A DNA stretch of 64,000 nt from JBAXEO01 sp963789515 (GCA_963789515.1 CAWBKW010000002.1:248001-312000), one strand, 5' to 3'. Counted from the stretch's first letter, positions 1-10,623 are shown. A program made the numbers and translations. Notes: generated from the letters alone by a model not told the origin.

Positions 1-1
1 C

Positions 2-1142
2 GTACGCCAGCATAGCGTCAGACGCTCCGTGATCAGCGCGGGACCCCCGCTGCCCGCGGGACGAACGGTGAATCTCTTCCACATCAACCCCTACGAGTTC
101 CGCGCTGCGCTTGCCTTCCCGCACGAGGATCCGCGCTTCGAGGACCGCCTCAACGTCTGCGTGCCGTTCTGGGAACTTCCTCGGGTGCCGGACTTCTGGC
201 TGCCGGTGCTGGGCAACATGGATCTTGTCTTGGCACCGACGCGATTCGTTGCCGACGCGGTGCGCGCCGACCTGCCCGATCTTCCGCTCAGGTTCATCCC
301 GCAAGGGGTGGATGTCCCCGACGACATCCGGCCTGACCGCGATCGGTTCGGTCTCCCGGCAGGACGCCCTGATCTACGGCACCAGCTTCGCCGCCGAGGC
401 GGTCATCGAGCGCAAGAATCCCTGGGCGACGATCAAGGCCTTCCGCCAGGCGTTCCCCACCGAGCAGGATGTGCGGCTCGTCGTGCGGGCCAGCCCCGGC
501 GACGTGGCCGATCCCCGTCCGCTCTGGGACAAGCTCAGGGACTACGCGGAGCACGACGAGCGGGTCATCATTCCCGAGCAGAAGCTCGACTATCGCGACG
601 TGTTGTCGCTCTACGCGAGCCTCGACGTCTACGTGTCGTTGCATCGCTCTGAGGGACTCGGCCTGGGCATGATGGAGTCGATGACGATGGGCGTGCCCGT
701 GATTGCCACGGGCTGGTCCGGCAACATGGACTTCACCACCTCCGACAACTCGCTCTTGGTCGACTACGAGCTCAAGCCGATCGATGTCGACCCCGCGAGT
801 CCGTACGGGCAGAGGGTCATGTCGTCGGTTGAATCCTGGGCGGAGGCCGACGTCAACGACGCCGCGGCCAAGATGCGCCTGCTCTACGACGACCCGGCAC
901 TGAGGGTTCGACTCGGCGAGCAAGCGAAGCGCGACATGGCTGAACGGCGCAGAATGGTCGAGCGGGCTGACTTCGTTGGCGAGGTTCGGGAGTTCTACGA
1001 TTCGCATCCTGTCGAAAGCAGCGAGCACCAGGCGAAGGCCCGTGCGTTGCGGGGCATCGAACGCTACGAGCGACTACGCTATCCCTACTACGAATCCCGT
1101 CGCCTCATGGGCAATACCCTCCGGAAGCTGGGACTACGGTGA
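2..1142 (+). CDS. GT4 glycosyltransferase, 5' end outside window, one frameshift
   Basis: A group-1 (GT4) glycosyltransferase that would transfer a sugar from an activated donor during envelope polysaccharide assembly on the cytoplasmic side. The frame is already open at base 2, so the N-terminus lies outside the window. After a +1 shift near position 358 it continues with ALIYGTSF, then the typical acceptor-side RKNPWATIKAFRQAFP, and the donor-binding segment HRSEGLGLGMMESMTMGVPV around bases 640-700. That E-G-x-G-L-x-x-x-E pattern is the family's nucleotide-sugar signature. It ends in a GTGA overlap with the next small gene. The acceptor and sugar cannot be predicted. Confidence 0.85.
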
Positions 1143-1378
1143 ACGACCGGGTCGACCGCATAGCTCGCGAAGCCGTCGAGCGACGACTGTCAGACCGGTA
1201 CGTGAACCTCGCCACGGACGATGCTCGCGCGGCCTTCATCGGCACGCGCCGTCGTTCCAGCTTGAGGGCGGCCGTCGCGAGCAAGGCGCTGGGCATGTGG
1301 CCGCGAATCAAGGCGATTCCGGTTCTTGGCGCGGTCGCCTACCGTGCGTTCACGTGGCTTCGAAAGTCAGGTGGGTGA
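1139..1378 (+). CDS. Small hypothetical protein (79 aa) between two glycosyltransferases
   Basis: I do not recognise this protein. It starts with GTG in a 4-base overlap with the preceding glycosyltransferase stop and ends just before the start of the next one. That spacing suggests translational coupling and is the main reason for calling it real. It is basic and arginine-rich (RIAREAVERRLSDRYVNLA, then RRRSSLRAAV) with a mildly hydrophobic C-terminal third ending in WLRKSGG. No cysteines or catalytic motif are visible. It may be an accessory to the neighbouring transferases, or the N-terminal part of the next protein separated by an uncorrected frameshift, since frameshifts are common in this part of the window. 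Confidence 0.55.
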   Translation: MNDRVDRIAREAVERRLSDRYVNLATDDARAAFIGTRRRSSLRAAVASKALGMWPRIKAIPVLGAVAYRAFTWLRKSGG

Positions 1379-1379
1379 C

Positions 1380-2612
1380 GTGCGCATCGCGTGGCTCACG
1401 CCGCTGTCTGCCAAGACCGGCATATCCAAGTACTCGCTGTCCGCGGCGTTGGCGGTCTCGCGCTTGGCTGATGTTGATGTGTGGACCACGCCGCGCGCGG
1501 ACGACCTCCGGACCAGTCTGCCCGTGCGCGACCTGAGCGACCCCAACGCGGTCGCCGATCTGTCGGGCTACGACCACGTCGTGTACAACCTCGGGAACAA
1601 CCCCAACATGCACGCCGACATCTTCGACGCGTACACGCGCAACCCAGGCGTCGTGATTCTGCATGACAAGACCATGGCGCACTTCATGAGGGTCTACTAC
1701 ACGGTACTGCACTCCGACCCTCGCCGGTACAGCGATCTGCTGGCCTACTACTGTGGGGCCGAAGTGGGCGCGCGGGCGTATCGGCAGATTCTCGGGCTGG
1801 AAGGCCAGATAGGCGATGTTCCGCTCTTGGAGCCCTGTCTTTGGAACGCGACGGGCGTGGTGGTTCACTCCGAGGACGCACTGACGCTCGTCGACCGCTA
1901 TCCCGGATTGATGCCCGTGACCAGCATCGATCTTCCCTTCTACCTGCCCACCGAATCCTCCGAACCGAGCGCACATCGGGCATCGCTGGGCATCGACCCC
2001 GACGATGTGCTGGTGGTGTCGCATGGGCGCATAGGGGAGTCGAAGCGGATCGAGCAGACGGTGCGTGCGCTCTCGCTGCTCCCTGCCGCGGCACGCGAGC
2101 GCGTGCAGTTCGTGATCGTCGGGGGAGCTCATCCGGCGGTCGTCGATCGCGTGCTCTCCCAGGCGCGCTCACTGGGACTGAGTGAGCACGTGCGGATCAC
2201 CGATTTCTTGCCAGAGGCGGAACTGCACGCATGGTTGAGGGCCGCCGACATCTTCGTCAACCTGCGGTTTCCCTCGACAGAGTCAGGCAGTGGCTCGCTC
2301 GTCGAACAGCTCGCGTATCCTGCGCCCATCGTGGTTTCAGATATCGGGTTCTACGCGACATTCCCGGAAGACACGCTCGTGCGAACGCCGCCCGCCGACG
2401 AGGGGGAAGCGATTGCAGAAGCGCTGGCGCCGCTCGTGCTCGACAAGGACCTGCGACTGAGGGTCGGCCAGAGAACGTACGCGTATGCTGCCGCGCGTTT
2501 CGACCCGGCGCTGTACGCCCAAAGCCTGATTGGTTTCCTGGATCGGGTTGAGGCGAGTAGGGCTCGGCTCGCAAGCGTCGACTCGATGGGAGACAGTCTG
2601 CTGAAGATCTGA
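1380..2612 (+). CDS. GT4 glycosyltransferase
   Basis: An intact GT4-type glycosyltransferase of about 410 residues. The start is set at GTG 1380, giving RIAWLTPLSAKTGISKYS; an upstream GTG at 1371 in the same frame is possible. The N-terminal half holds the acceptor-side Rossmann fold (LSGYDHVVYNLGNN and HDKTMAHFM). The C-terminal half has the donor-side elements HGRIGESKRIEQTVRAL, FVIVGG and a loop STESGSGSLVEQLAYPAPIV, which stands where the usual EGFG-LxxxEAxAxGxPV signature is found. It follows another glycosyltransferase and likely belongs to the same cell-surface glycan cluster. Unlike most neighbours it has no frameshift. The sugar specificity is unknown. Confidence 0.85.
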   Translation: MRIAWLTPLSAKTGISKYSLSAALAVSRLADVDVWTTPRADDLRTSLPVRDLSDPNAVADLSGYDHVVYNLGNNPNMHADIFDAYTRNPGVVILHDKTMAHFMRVYYTVLHSDPRRYSDLLAYYCGAEVGARAYRQILGLEGQIGDVPLLEPCLWNATGVVVHSEDALTLVDRYPGLMPVTSIDLPFYLPTESSEPSAHRASLGIDPDDVLVVSHGRIGESKRIEQTVRALSLLPAAARERVQFVIVGGAHPAVVDRVLSQARSLGLSEHVRITDFLPEAELHAWLRAADIFVNLRFPSTESGSGSLVEQLAYPAPIVVSDIGFYATFPEDTLVRTPPADEGEAIAEALAPLVLDKDLRLRVGQRTYAYAAARFDPALYAQSLIGFLDRVEASRARLASVDSMGDSLLKI

Positions 2613-2797
2613 ACCGGGCAGAGTGCACGACATCGTGTCCAGCGGAATCGACGAACTTGACTGGGTCGGTGGAAGGTCCGGGTAGGTTGCGTGCGCGCCG
2701 CTGCTGGTCGGATGCAGCATCACGCCTATGACGGACCGCCGCGGTGAAGCGGCATCAAAGCCAAAGCGCTGGTTCACGCCCACGGCGGTTCTGAAGG

Positions 2798-3269
2798 TCA
2801 GACGGTTCTGAATCGGCAGGTGCGCCCTGTCGGCGGCCGCCTCAGCGCGAGCGACTCGACCAGGTCGGCAAACGTGGTCGGCGACATCACACGCGGTTCA
2901 AAGCCCGACCAGGTCTCAGGAGATGCGCTCATCGACCCGGAGACGATCACTTGCTGCTCTTCCGCTCACAGCCAAGGCAAGCACGTAGTCATCCTCGGGG
3001 TCGGCGCACACTCGGGGGACATGCGTGGGATCGACCTCAATCACGGCCACGCGGCTGAGCCAGTCAAGGTAGTCCCGCGAGGTTCCCGCCGAGACTCGCG
3101 AAGCGATCTTGGGCCGTGCGAGCACCGACTCCAGCTCATCGAGCAGCAGTGGGCACACCACCGCGTCGTACAGACCCTCCGCGAGCGCGCTCATGAGCCG
3201 AGATGGGGAGCCGGTACGAGACAGAACGGCGGCGACGTAGACGTTGGTGTCCAGGACGGCTCGGATCAC
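2798..3269 (-). CDS. PIN-domain toxin (VapC-like, COG1569 type), frameshifted
   Basis: A PIN-domain ribonuclease toxin. The N-terminus IRAVLDTNVYVAAVLS carries the first catalytic aspartate, LLLDELESVL supplies the acidic helix residue, and ADPEDDYVLALAVSG the C-terminal acidic pair. The frame read from the start ends at 2916. A +1 shift near 2950 opens a continuation with VIVSG and SPTTFADLVESL, which matches the usual PIN C-terminus (a VSGD-like strand followed by SPxEF) and ends at 2798. I therefore annotate the gene to that stop, about 156 residues. It overlaps the antitoxin gene by 4 bases. Such toxins cleave specific RNAs when the labile antitoxin is lost. The RNA target is unknown. Confidence 0.8.
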
Positions 3270-3496
3270 TCGGCGCCAGTGCGGAAGCGGTGAATCTCAT
3301 CGACGGCCAAGCGCAGGGCCTCGTCCTCGTCCATGTCCGCGGATGCCCAAGCCCGGCCAAGCACTTCCATGCCCAGGTAGGCGCGTAGAGCATCCTCGAC
3401 TACCTCGTAGTCCTTCTTGCCGGTGCGCGCCGCCATCACGCGCGCGCCGCGCAGGACATCTTCTTCGAGGTACACGGTTGTCTTCTTCTTCACCAT
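3266..3496 (-). CDS. Ribbon-helix-helix antitoxin (76 aa)
   Basis: The partner of the PIN toxin. The N-terminus VKKKTTVYLEEDVLRGARVM has the alternating polar/hydrophobic strand followed by helix pattern of ribbon-helix-helix DNA-binding antitoxins. A second helix DYEVVEDALRAYLGMEVL follows, and the acidic C-terminal tail (DMDEDEALRLAVDEIHRF) is the sort of segment that wraps the toxin active site. The toxin start overlaps its stop by 4 bases, so the pair is translationally coupled. Proteins of this kind usually repress their own promoter, and a promoter lies immediately upstream. The family assignment is secure; the exact VapB or CopG subgroup is not. Confidence 0.82.
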   Translation of the reverse strand: MVKKKTTVYLEEDVLRGARVMAARTGKKDYEVVEDALRAYLGMEVLGRAWASADMDEDEALRLAVDEIHRFRTGAE

Positions 3497-3502
3497 GACA
3501 AC

Positions 3503-3530
3503 ACCATAGAGAATTCCATTATTCCTTCAA
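3503..3530 (-). promoter_or_regulatory. Promoter of the toxin-antitoxin operon, possibly leaderless
   Basis: Read on the minus strand, TTGAAG (3530-3525) and TATGGT (3508-3503) are separated by 16 bases. The -10 element ends 7 bases before the ATG at 3496, so transcription would begin at or within a base or two of the start codon. The spacer is AT-rich against the high-GC surroundings and contains GGAATAATGGAATTC, a pair of GGAAT direct repeats. These could be the antitoxin operator. Confidence 0.55.
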
Positions 3531-3659
3531 GATGGGACGGCTCGTCCCCTAAGAGTGGACCTCGACTGCGCATCGACTGGCTCCCTGCGGTAGCCGCAAG
3601 CCCCCTTTTCGGGCACTATTGACGCATCCCGACTCTGTCGATGGAGGCCTGAGCGCGCT

Positions 3660-5057
3660 ATGACCACTGACATCCACTTCGGTACCGACGGCTGGCGCGC
3701 GGTCATCGGCGACGACTTCACCTACGAGTCGCTCCGCCGCGTCGCCGACGCCGCCGGTCGCGTGTTCGCGCCGACAACCCCGGCGGCACCATCCTGGTCG
3801 GCTACGACACGCGCTTCGAGGCGGGCAGCTTCGCCGCCGCCGCCGCCGAGGTCATGGCCGGTCACGGCCTGACGGTGAAGGTCTCGCGACCGCTACCTGC
3901 CCACGCCCGCGCTGTGCTTCTCGGTCGCGCGCGACGACGCCGCCGTGGGCGGCGTCATGCTCACCGCGAGCCACAACCCCAGCGAGTACCTCGGCTTCAA
4001 GCTGCGCATGGCCGACGGCGGCGCCTCGCCCGTCGAGTTCACCGACCGCGTCGAGGCCGAGCTGCGGCCCGAGGCGCCCGACACCGCGCGGCGAGTTCGA
4101 GACGGTCGACCTCGTCGGCCCGTACCTCGCAGAACCTGCGCGGCGCTCGTCGACGCCGAGGCGATCCGCGCGCGCGAACCTGCGCGTGGTCGTCGACCCG
4201 CTCTACGGCGCCGGCCAGACCTACCTCGCCGAGACGCTCCGCTCGCTCGGCGTCGACGTCGCTCGAGGTGCACGGCGAGCGCAACCCGGGCTTCGGCGGG
4301 CTGCATCCCGAGCCCATCCCGCCGTGGATCGACTCGACCGCCGAGCTCGTCAAGGCCGAGGGCCGCGACGCCGCGTTCGTGACCGACGGCGACGCCGACC
4401 GCATCGGCGCCGTGGACCGCCTCGGCAACTTCGTGAGCCCGCACCGCATCATCGGGCTGGTCGCGGCGCACCTGGTGCAGGACAAGGGACTCACCGGCCG
4501 CCTGGTCAAGACGCTCTCGACGTCGGTGCTCGTCGACCGCTACGCCGCCACGCTCGGGCTCGAGGTCACCACCACGCCCATCGGCTTCAAGTGGATCTAC
4601 AACGAGATGGTCAAGGGCGACGTGCTGCTCGGCGGCGAGGAGAGCGGCGGCATCGGCATCCCGAGCCACGTGCGCGAGCGCGACGGCCTGCTCATGTCGC
4701 TCATGCTCACCGAGATGATGGCGCAGCGCGGCAAGGGCCTCGGCGAGCTGGTCGACGACATGCTCGCGATCACCGGCCCCATGGAGTACAGCCGCATACG
4801 ACATGAAGCTCGCACCCGCGGTCAAGGACGCGTTCCTGGCCCGCGCGCCGTCGAGCTCGCGCCGAGCCGAGATCGCCGGCGTGCCGGTGCTCGACATCGT
4901 GCGCGCCGACGGCGTGAAGTTCCTGCTCGCCGACGACGCGTGGCTGCTGCTGCGCCCGTCGGGCACCGAGCCGCTCGTGCGCGTCTACGCCGAGGCCTCC
5001 TCGGCGGGCGTCGTCGACGACCTGCTCGCCGCCGGGCGCGCGCTGGTCGAAGGCTAG
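3660..5057 (+). CDS. Phosphoglucomutase/phosphomannomutase, multiply frameshifted
   Basis: An alpha-D-phosphohexomutase that interconverts hexose 1- and 6-phosphates, feeding nucleotide-sugar synthesis for the surrounding glycan genes. It starts with FGTDGWRAVIGDDFTYESL. All family landmarks are present: phosphoserine loop TASHNPSEYLG (about 3961), metal-binding DGDADRIG (4386), sugar loop GGEESGGIG (4633) and phosphate-binding RPSGTEPLVRVYAEA (4950). About nine frameshifts are needed to join them, near 3770, 3885, 4089, 4129, 4142, 4176, 4254 and 4797, nearly all +1. Every domain is intact once joined, which argues against slow gene decay. The substrate preference (glucose or mannose) cannot be read from sequence alone. 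Confidence 0.88.
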
Positions 5058-5077
5058 GGGAGACCGATCACACGCGA

Positions 5078-6268
5078 ATGCCGCAGGACCGCCCCATGCG
5101 CGTGACCATGGTCAACAAGTACTACTACCCGCCGCATCTGGGCGGCGTGGAGACGGTCGTCCGCTACCTGTCGGAGGGGCTCGTCGAGCACGCCGGCGCC
5201 CAGGTCACGCGCCGTCGTCAGCAACGAGGCCAGGACGCGCGCCGAGGAGACCATCGCCGGCGTCGACGTCATCCGGCATGCCGCGGCAGTTCGCGCTCTC
5301 CTCGGCGCCCATCGCGCTGGGGATGGCGGGCGAGCTCACGCGGCAGATGCGCTCCGACACGCCGCCCGACGTCATCAACCTGCACAACCCCTACCCGTGG
5401 GGCGAGCTGTGCGTGGCTGCAGGCGCATCCCGACGTGCCCACCGTGCTCAGCTACCACAGCGACATCGTGCGCCAGAAGCGCATGCTCGCCGCCTACAAG
5501 CCCTTCCTCGACCGCGTGCTCGACCGCGTCGACCTCATCACCACCTCGAGCCCCAACCTGCGCGACAACTCGCCGTTCCTCGTCGAGCCGCGCCGACAAG
5601 GTCCGCATCGTCGACTACGGCCTGCACGTCGAGGACATCGCCGAGCCGCCCGCCGCCGTGCTGGCGCGCGCCGAGCAGATCCGCGCCGAGCACGCCGGGC
5701 GCAAGATCGTGCTGTTCGTCGGCCGGCTGGTCTACTACAAGGGCGCCGACGTGCTCGTCCGCGCGATGGCCGAGCGTCGACGCCGACCTGGTCATCCTCG
5801 GCACCGGGCCGCTCGAGAGCGAGCTGCGCGAGATCGCCGTGGCCAACGGCGTGACCTCGCGCATCAGCTTCCTGCCGCCGCAGGACGACGACGAGCTCTC
5901 GGCGTACTACCGCGCCGCCGACGTGTTCTGCCTGCCGAGCGTCGCCAACAGCGAGGCGTTCGGGCTCGTGCAGATCGAGGCGCACGCCGCCGGCACGCCC
6001 GCCATCTCGACCAACCTGCCCACGAGCGTGCCCTACGCCAACCTCGACGGCGTCACCGGGCTCACGGTGCGACGGTGGGCGACGTGCCCGCGCTCGCGGC
6101 GGCGCTCAACCGGCTGCTCGCGCGACGACGCGCTGCGCGAGCGCCTCGGCGCGCAGGCCCGGGAGCGCGCGCTCACGCAGTTCACGATCCCGCGCATGGT
6201 CGAGTCGATGCTCGCCGTCTACGACGAGGCCGCCGAGCATCCACGCGGCCAAGAAGGGGAGGGCGTAG
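5078..6268 (+). CDS. GT4 glycosyltransferase, multiply frameshifted
   Basis: A GT4 glycosyltransferase of about 395 residues. The N-terminus VNKYYYPPHLGGVETVVRYL is the hallmark acceptor-side glycine-rich loop. Further on are DVINLHNPYPWGEL, the linker region VLFVGRLVYYKGADVLVRAM, VILGTGPLESEL, and the donor signature NSEAFGLVQIEAHAAGTPAI (about 5948). Eight shifts interrupt it, near 5209, 5282, 5413, 5589, 5775, 6070, 6124 and 6245. Seven are +1 and the one near 6070 is -1. The start is taken at ATG 5078, preceded by GGGGAGA; ATG 5096 is an alternative. The stop at 6268 abuts the GTG of the next gene. It probably adds a sugar to the lipid-linked glycan initiated by the following transferase. 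Confidence 0.87.
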
Positions 6269-7648
6269 GTGTCTCGCAACCGCTTCATCGCGCTCTCCAT
6301 CGTGCTCGACGCGCTGCTCGTCAACGCGGGCTACGTCCTGGCGTTCCTGCTCCGCTTCGGCGGCAACCTCCCGGCCTTCAACTTCGGCGCGTACCTCTTC
6401 CTCGCGCCGTTCATCACCGTGCTCTACATCGCCGGCGCGTGGACCTACGGCCTCTACGACCCCGAGCGCTCCGACACCGCATGGCTGGTCGCCCGCGGCG
6501 TCGCGGCGGCCGTCACGCTCGGCGCGCTGGTCACCACCGCCATCGCCTTCTTCGGCGGCGAGCGCACCGCGTCGTTCGCGCGTACCACCATCCTGCTCGC
6601 CTGGGTGCTCGACCTGGTGCTGCTCATGGGCTGGCGCCTCGTGTTCCTGCGCTTCGGGCGGCTCAAGTGGCCCGAGCAGCAAGGTGCTCATCGTCGGCAT
6701 CAACGCCAGCTCCGTCGAGCTCGCCGAGCAGGTCGCAGCTCAGGGGCAAGTGGGGATGGCGGGTCGTCGGCCTGATCGACCCGAGCGTCGAGTCGTGCTC
6801 GACGGCGGTCCGCGAGATCGGCGGCTTCCCGGTGCTGGGCTGCGCCGCCGACATCGCGCGCATCGCGCACCGAGACCCGCGCCAACCGCGTCATCGTGGT
6901 CAGCCCCGTCGCGCTGCGCGAACTGGTGGAGTCGCTCGTGCTCGCCGACGAGGTCACGCGTGCGCGTCGACGTGGTGCCCGAGCTCTACGAGATCTTCAT
7001 CGGCACCGTCGACGCCATCGTCGGCGACGTGCCGCTCATGGAGATCACGCGCTCCACGGTCCCGCGCTACTACGCGGCCGCCAAGCGCGGCATCGACTTC
7101 GTCGGCGCGCTGTTCCTGCTCATCATCACGAGCCCCATCCTGATCCTGGCCGCCATCGCGATCGTCGCTCACCGACGGATTCCCGCTGCTCTTCTCCCAG
7201 GAGCGCAGCGGAAAGAACCTCAAGCCGTTCTCGGTGTACAAGCTCCGCACGATGATCAAGGACGCCGAGAAGCTCACCGGCCCGGTGCTCGCCGAAGAAG
7301 ATGACCCGCGCATCACCAAGGTGGGACGCTTCTTGCGTAGGTCGCGTATCGACGAGCTGCCGCAGATCTTCAACATCCTGTCCGGCGAGATGAGCTTCGT
7401 CGGGCCCGCGGCCCGAGCGGCCGTTCTTCGTCGAGCAGTTCGTCGCCGAGATACCCGGCTACCGCGAGCGTTTCAGCATCAAGCCGGGCGTCACGGGCCT
7501 CGCGCAGGTCAGCGGAGGCTACGCTACGACGCCCGAGCGCAAGCTCAAGTACGACCTGATCTACATGTATCATCAGAACCTGGCTATGGACGTCCAGATC
7601 GTCGCCGAGACTCTGCGCGTGGTGCTCACCGGGCGCGGAGCAAGATAA
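6269..7648 (+). CDS. Polyprenyl-phosphate sugar-1-phosphate transferase (WbaP/exopolysaccharide initiation), frameshifted
   Basis: Initiates a surface polysaccharide by transferring a sugar phosphate to undecaprenyl phosphate at the inner membrane. The N-terminal part has four to five membrane helices beginning RFIALSIVLDALLVNAGYVL. A Rossmann-like segment follows (SKVLIVGINASSVELAEQ, about 6677). The catalytic bacterial-sugar-transferase domain is C-terminal: KRGIDFVGALFLL, SVYKLRTMIKDAEKL, RITKVGRFLRRSRIDELPQ, and SFVGPRPERPFFVEQF once the shift near 7410 is corrected. It closes with PGVTGLAQVSG. These are the diagnostic motifs of the family. Six +1 shifts lie near 6676, 6737, 6871, 6957, 7166 and 7410. 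Which sugar is used cannot be told. Confidence 0.9.
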
Positions 7649-7661
7649 GGAGCACCTCGAC

Positions 7662-7766
7662 ATGGCGAAAGCCGCCTCCAAGACGTCCTCTCGCAAAGCG
7701 AACTCGAAGGCGGGCTCGACGGCGTCGAAGAAGCCGCGCGCAGCCGCGAAGCCCGCGACGACATGA
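7662..7766 (+). CDS. Small lysine/alanine/serine-rich basic protein (34 aa) or displaced N-terminus
   Basis: A 34-codon reading frame with a good ribosome-binding site (AAGGAG, 7648-7653) and a 4-base ATGA overlap with the next gene. The product is extremely basic and low in complexity: AKAASKTSSRKANSKAGS then KKPRAAAKPATT. That resembles a histone H1-like or RNA-binding tail. Two readings are possible. It may be a real small protein coupled to the O-antigen-ligase-like gene. Or it may be that protein's cytoplasmic N-terminal tail, split off by one of the many frameshifts here (a -1 shift would fuse them). I cannot decide between them from sequence. Confidence 0.45.
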   Translation: MAKAASKTSSRKANSKAGSTASKKPRAAAKPATT

Positions 7767-9870
7767 GTCTCGCGCGCAAGATCGCCTGGTGGTCGCTGCT
7801 GGCGATGGTGTTCGTCGTGCCGGTCGCCATGAGCAACGCCACGTGGCTCTCGCGCATCGGCTTTCCCGCCACGCTGCCGTTCACCTACGACCAGTTCGAC
7901 ATCATGAAGGTGTTCTTCCAGCGCGTCCTGACGCTCGTCGCGCTCGGCGCATGGTCGTGGGACATCCTGACCAAGGGCGGCAAGATCCGCCGCACGCCGG
8001 TCGACTGGCTCATCCTCGCGTTCCTCGCCTGGGTCACGATCACGACCATCACGTCGATCCACCCGGCCACCGCGTTCTTCGGCAAGTACCGCCGCTTCGA
8101 GGGACTGCTCTCCTTCATCAACTACGCGGTGATCTACTTCCTGGTCCTGCAGTTCGCCGACCGGCCCTCGCGCGTCAAGACGCTCGCCCAGTCGCTCTTC
8201 TGGTCGAGCATCGTGGTCGCCGGCTACGGCGTGCTGCAGCGCGTCGGCCTCGACCCGGTCCAGTGGGGCCAGCTGCCCTTCGAGCAGTTCCGGCCGTTCT
8301 CGACCTACGGCAACCCCGACCTGCTCGGCGGGTTCCTGATGTTCTCGCTGCCGATCGCGCTCGGACTGGCGCTCGCCGAGGAGAAGCTGTGGATGCGGCT
8401 CGTGTACTGGGTCGGCTTCGGCATCAACGTGTTCGTGCTGGATCGTGGCGTTCACCCGCGGCGCGTGGATCGGCGGCGTCTTCGGCATCGCGGTGATGAT
8501 CGTGATCGCCTGGCGCCACTCGGCCAAGCTGGACTGGATCGACTGGCTGGTCGTCGCAGTGACCGGCGCGTTCGGCGTCTCGGCGATCGTTCGCAGCCTG
8601 TCCAACCCCAACGACGTCATGAACTTCGGCAAGCGCTTCGCGTCGATCTTCGCAGTTCGACACGGGCAGCGGACAAGACCCGGACCGAGATCTGGCAGGC
8701 GGCGATCGTCGGCCGTCAAGGCGCGGCCGATCTTCGGGTTCGGCGCCGACACCTTCCGGCTCGTCTTCCCCAAGTACAAGCCGATCGAGTACGTCGCGGA
8801 CGCCGGCTACCTCTCGGTGGCCGACAACGTGCACAACTACCCGCTGCAGCTCGCGGCGGGCATCGGCATCCCCGGCGTGCTGATGATGTACGGCGTCTTC
8901 GGATGGGCGGCGGTCCGCTCGTTCGGGACCGTCTTCAACAAGACCGACGACACGAAGCGCATCCTGGTCGGCGCGTTCTGGGCCGCTTCGCGCGGGCTAC
9001 CTGCTCCAGCTGATGGCCGGCCTGTCGGTCACCGGCAACACGTTCCTGCTCTGGGCCGCGATGGCGGTCGTGCTTGCGCCGACGGCCTCGATCGTCGAGT
9101 TCAAGGCGCCCGAGCTGGGGCAACGTCGCCGCCGGCGTGCTGCATGTTCCTCATCGCGGTCGGCATCGGCTACCAGTTCGTCATCATCGCTGCCGACAGG
9201 GCGTACCTCACGTCTCGCATCGGCGCGACGGGTCCGGCCAGGACCGCGGCGGCGCTGCAAGGCCGTTACGCTCAACCCCTTCAACGACATGTACCGCGCC
9301 GAGGTGGGGCTTGCGCTGACCGACGAGGTGTTCGACGCCTACAGTGCCGCCCAGGCTGCCCAGGCCCAGGGTCAGGATCCGAGCCGCGTCCATGGCGGCG
9401 ATGCAGCTGAAGTTCCAGCAGGCCGAGGCCGCGCTGCTCGACACGATCGCCTTCGTGCCCGCCGAGTACGACAACTACGTCTTCCTCTCCAACCTCTACA
9501 ACGTCGCCGGGCAGATGCTCGACCCCTCGTACTACGAGAAGGCCGTCGCGATCGCCGACAAGGGCATCGAGGTCGAGCCGTTCGGACCCGCTCTTCGCGT
9601 GCAGCGCGCCCGGGCGCTCGTCGCTCTGAACCGTCCTGACGAGGCCCTCAAGGACGCCGAGTTCGCGGTGAAGATGGATCCGATCTACACGGAGGCCGCT
9701 GATGCTGCTCGCCAGAATCTACGACAGCGCTGGGCCGTTCCGATGAAGCGCTCAGGATCTACAAGGCGGATCGCGGCGTGGCAACCGCCGGAGCCGAGCA
9801 CGCCCGAAGCGGCCCGCATCGTCAAGGCAACGCGAGTCCTCAGCGACCACCGCCTCCGAAAGCGCCGTAG
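7763..9870 (+). CDS. O-antigen ligase/polymerase-like membrane protein with TPR tail, frameshifted
   Basis: A Wzy/WaaL-type polytopic membrane protein. Hydrophobic segments start at KIAWWSLLAMVFVVPVAM and continue at roughly 30-residue intervals. Family elements include STYGNPDLLGGFLMFSLPI (about 8313), IVAFTRGAWIGGVFGIAVM (8443), TRTEIWQAAI (8680), PIFGFGADTF (8730) and the HNYPLQLAAGIGIPG loop. They match the periplasmic polymerase/ligase regions. A C-terminal TPR region follows (PAEYDNYVFLSNLYNVAGQ, RPDEALKDAEFAV). About eleven shifts occur between 8442 and 9735; the three at 8651-8717 add up to restore frame. The stop at 9870 depends on the last two corrections and is less certain. It probably ligates or polymerises the glycan made by the preceding genes. 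Confidence 0.8.
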
Positions 9871-9881
9871 GCGAGGCCCCG

Positions 9882-10623
9882 GTGGACACAGCCGACAACT
9901 CCACGCAGCACTCCGAGCCGCTCGCGCGCATCCGACGAGACGCCCGAGCCTGCGCCGGACTCCGCCCGCATCGACCCGCGCGAACCGTCGGAGGAGGACC
10001 TCGTCCCGCGGTGGCTCGCCGTCCTCGTGCTCGTGCTTGCTCGCTGCCGTGCTCGTCGCGGCCGGCTTCGTCATCCGGGGCTTCGTCACTCGCGATCAGC
10101 GCGCCCATGTCGCGGCAGGAGATCGAGATCCGGACCTGGACGCAGCGGGTCTCGGCGAACCCCAGTGACCCCAAGACGCACCTGGGTCTCGGCTACGCCT
10201 ACCAGTCCGACGGGCGCTACGACAAGGCGCTCGAGCAGTACGCGATCGTCCTGAAGTCCAATCCCAGCGACACGGCCGCGCTCTACAACACGGGCAACAT
10301 CTACTTCAAGCTCGGCGTGAACGATCGTGCCGAGAAGTCGATGTGGGCCGTGCTCGACATCGACCCCACGCACGAGCTCGCCGCCAAGGCGCTCGGCGAC
10401 TACTACGCCGGCAAGAAGCAGTACAAGTCGCTCATCGCCACCGTCAAGCCCGCGGCCGAGGCGCATCCCGAGCTGGCGGACCTGCAGTACCTTCTCGGCA
10501 TGGCCCACGAGAAGCTCGGCGATACCGCAGACCGCCTCGGCGTACTACCGGCTCGCGCTCAAGTACGCGCCGGACCTGACCGAGGCCCAGGAGGGGCTCA
10601 AGCGGGTCGGGGAGGGCAAGTGA
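9882..10623 (+). CDS. Membrane-anchored TPR protein, frameshifted
   Basis: An N-terminally anchored tetratricopeptide protein of about 245 residues. A proline- and acid-rich cytoplasmic N-terminus precedes one membrane helix (LAAVLVAAGFVIRGFV). The rest lies outside the membrane: an MSRQEIEIRTW linker, then TPR units around THLGLGYAYQSDGRYDKALE, ALYNTGNIYFKLGVNDRAEK and LQYLLGMAHEKLGD. Four +1 shifts lie near 9928, 10040, 10107 and 10531. It overlaps the following NHL gene by 4 bases. It sits between glycan genes and a cytochrome set, so it could serve envelope assembly or cytochrome c maturation (CcmH/NrfG-type TPR proteins look similar). Sequence does not decide between these. Confidence 0.7.
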
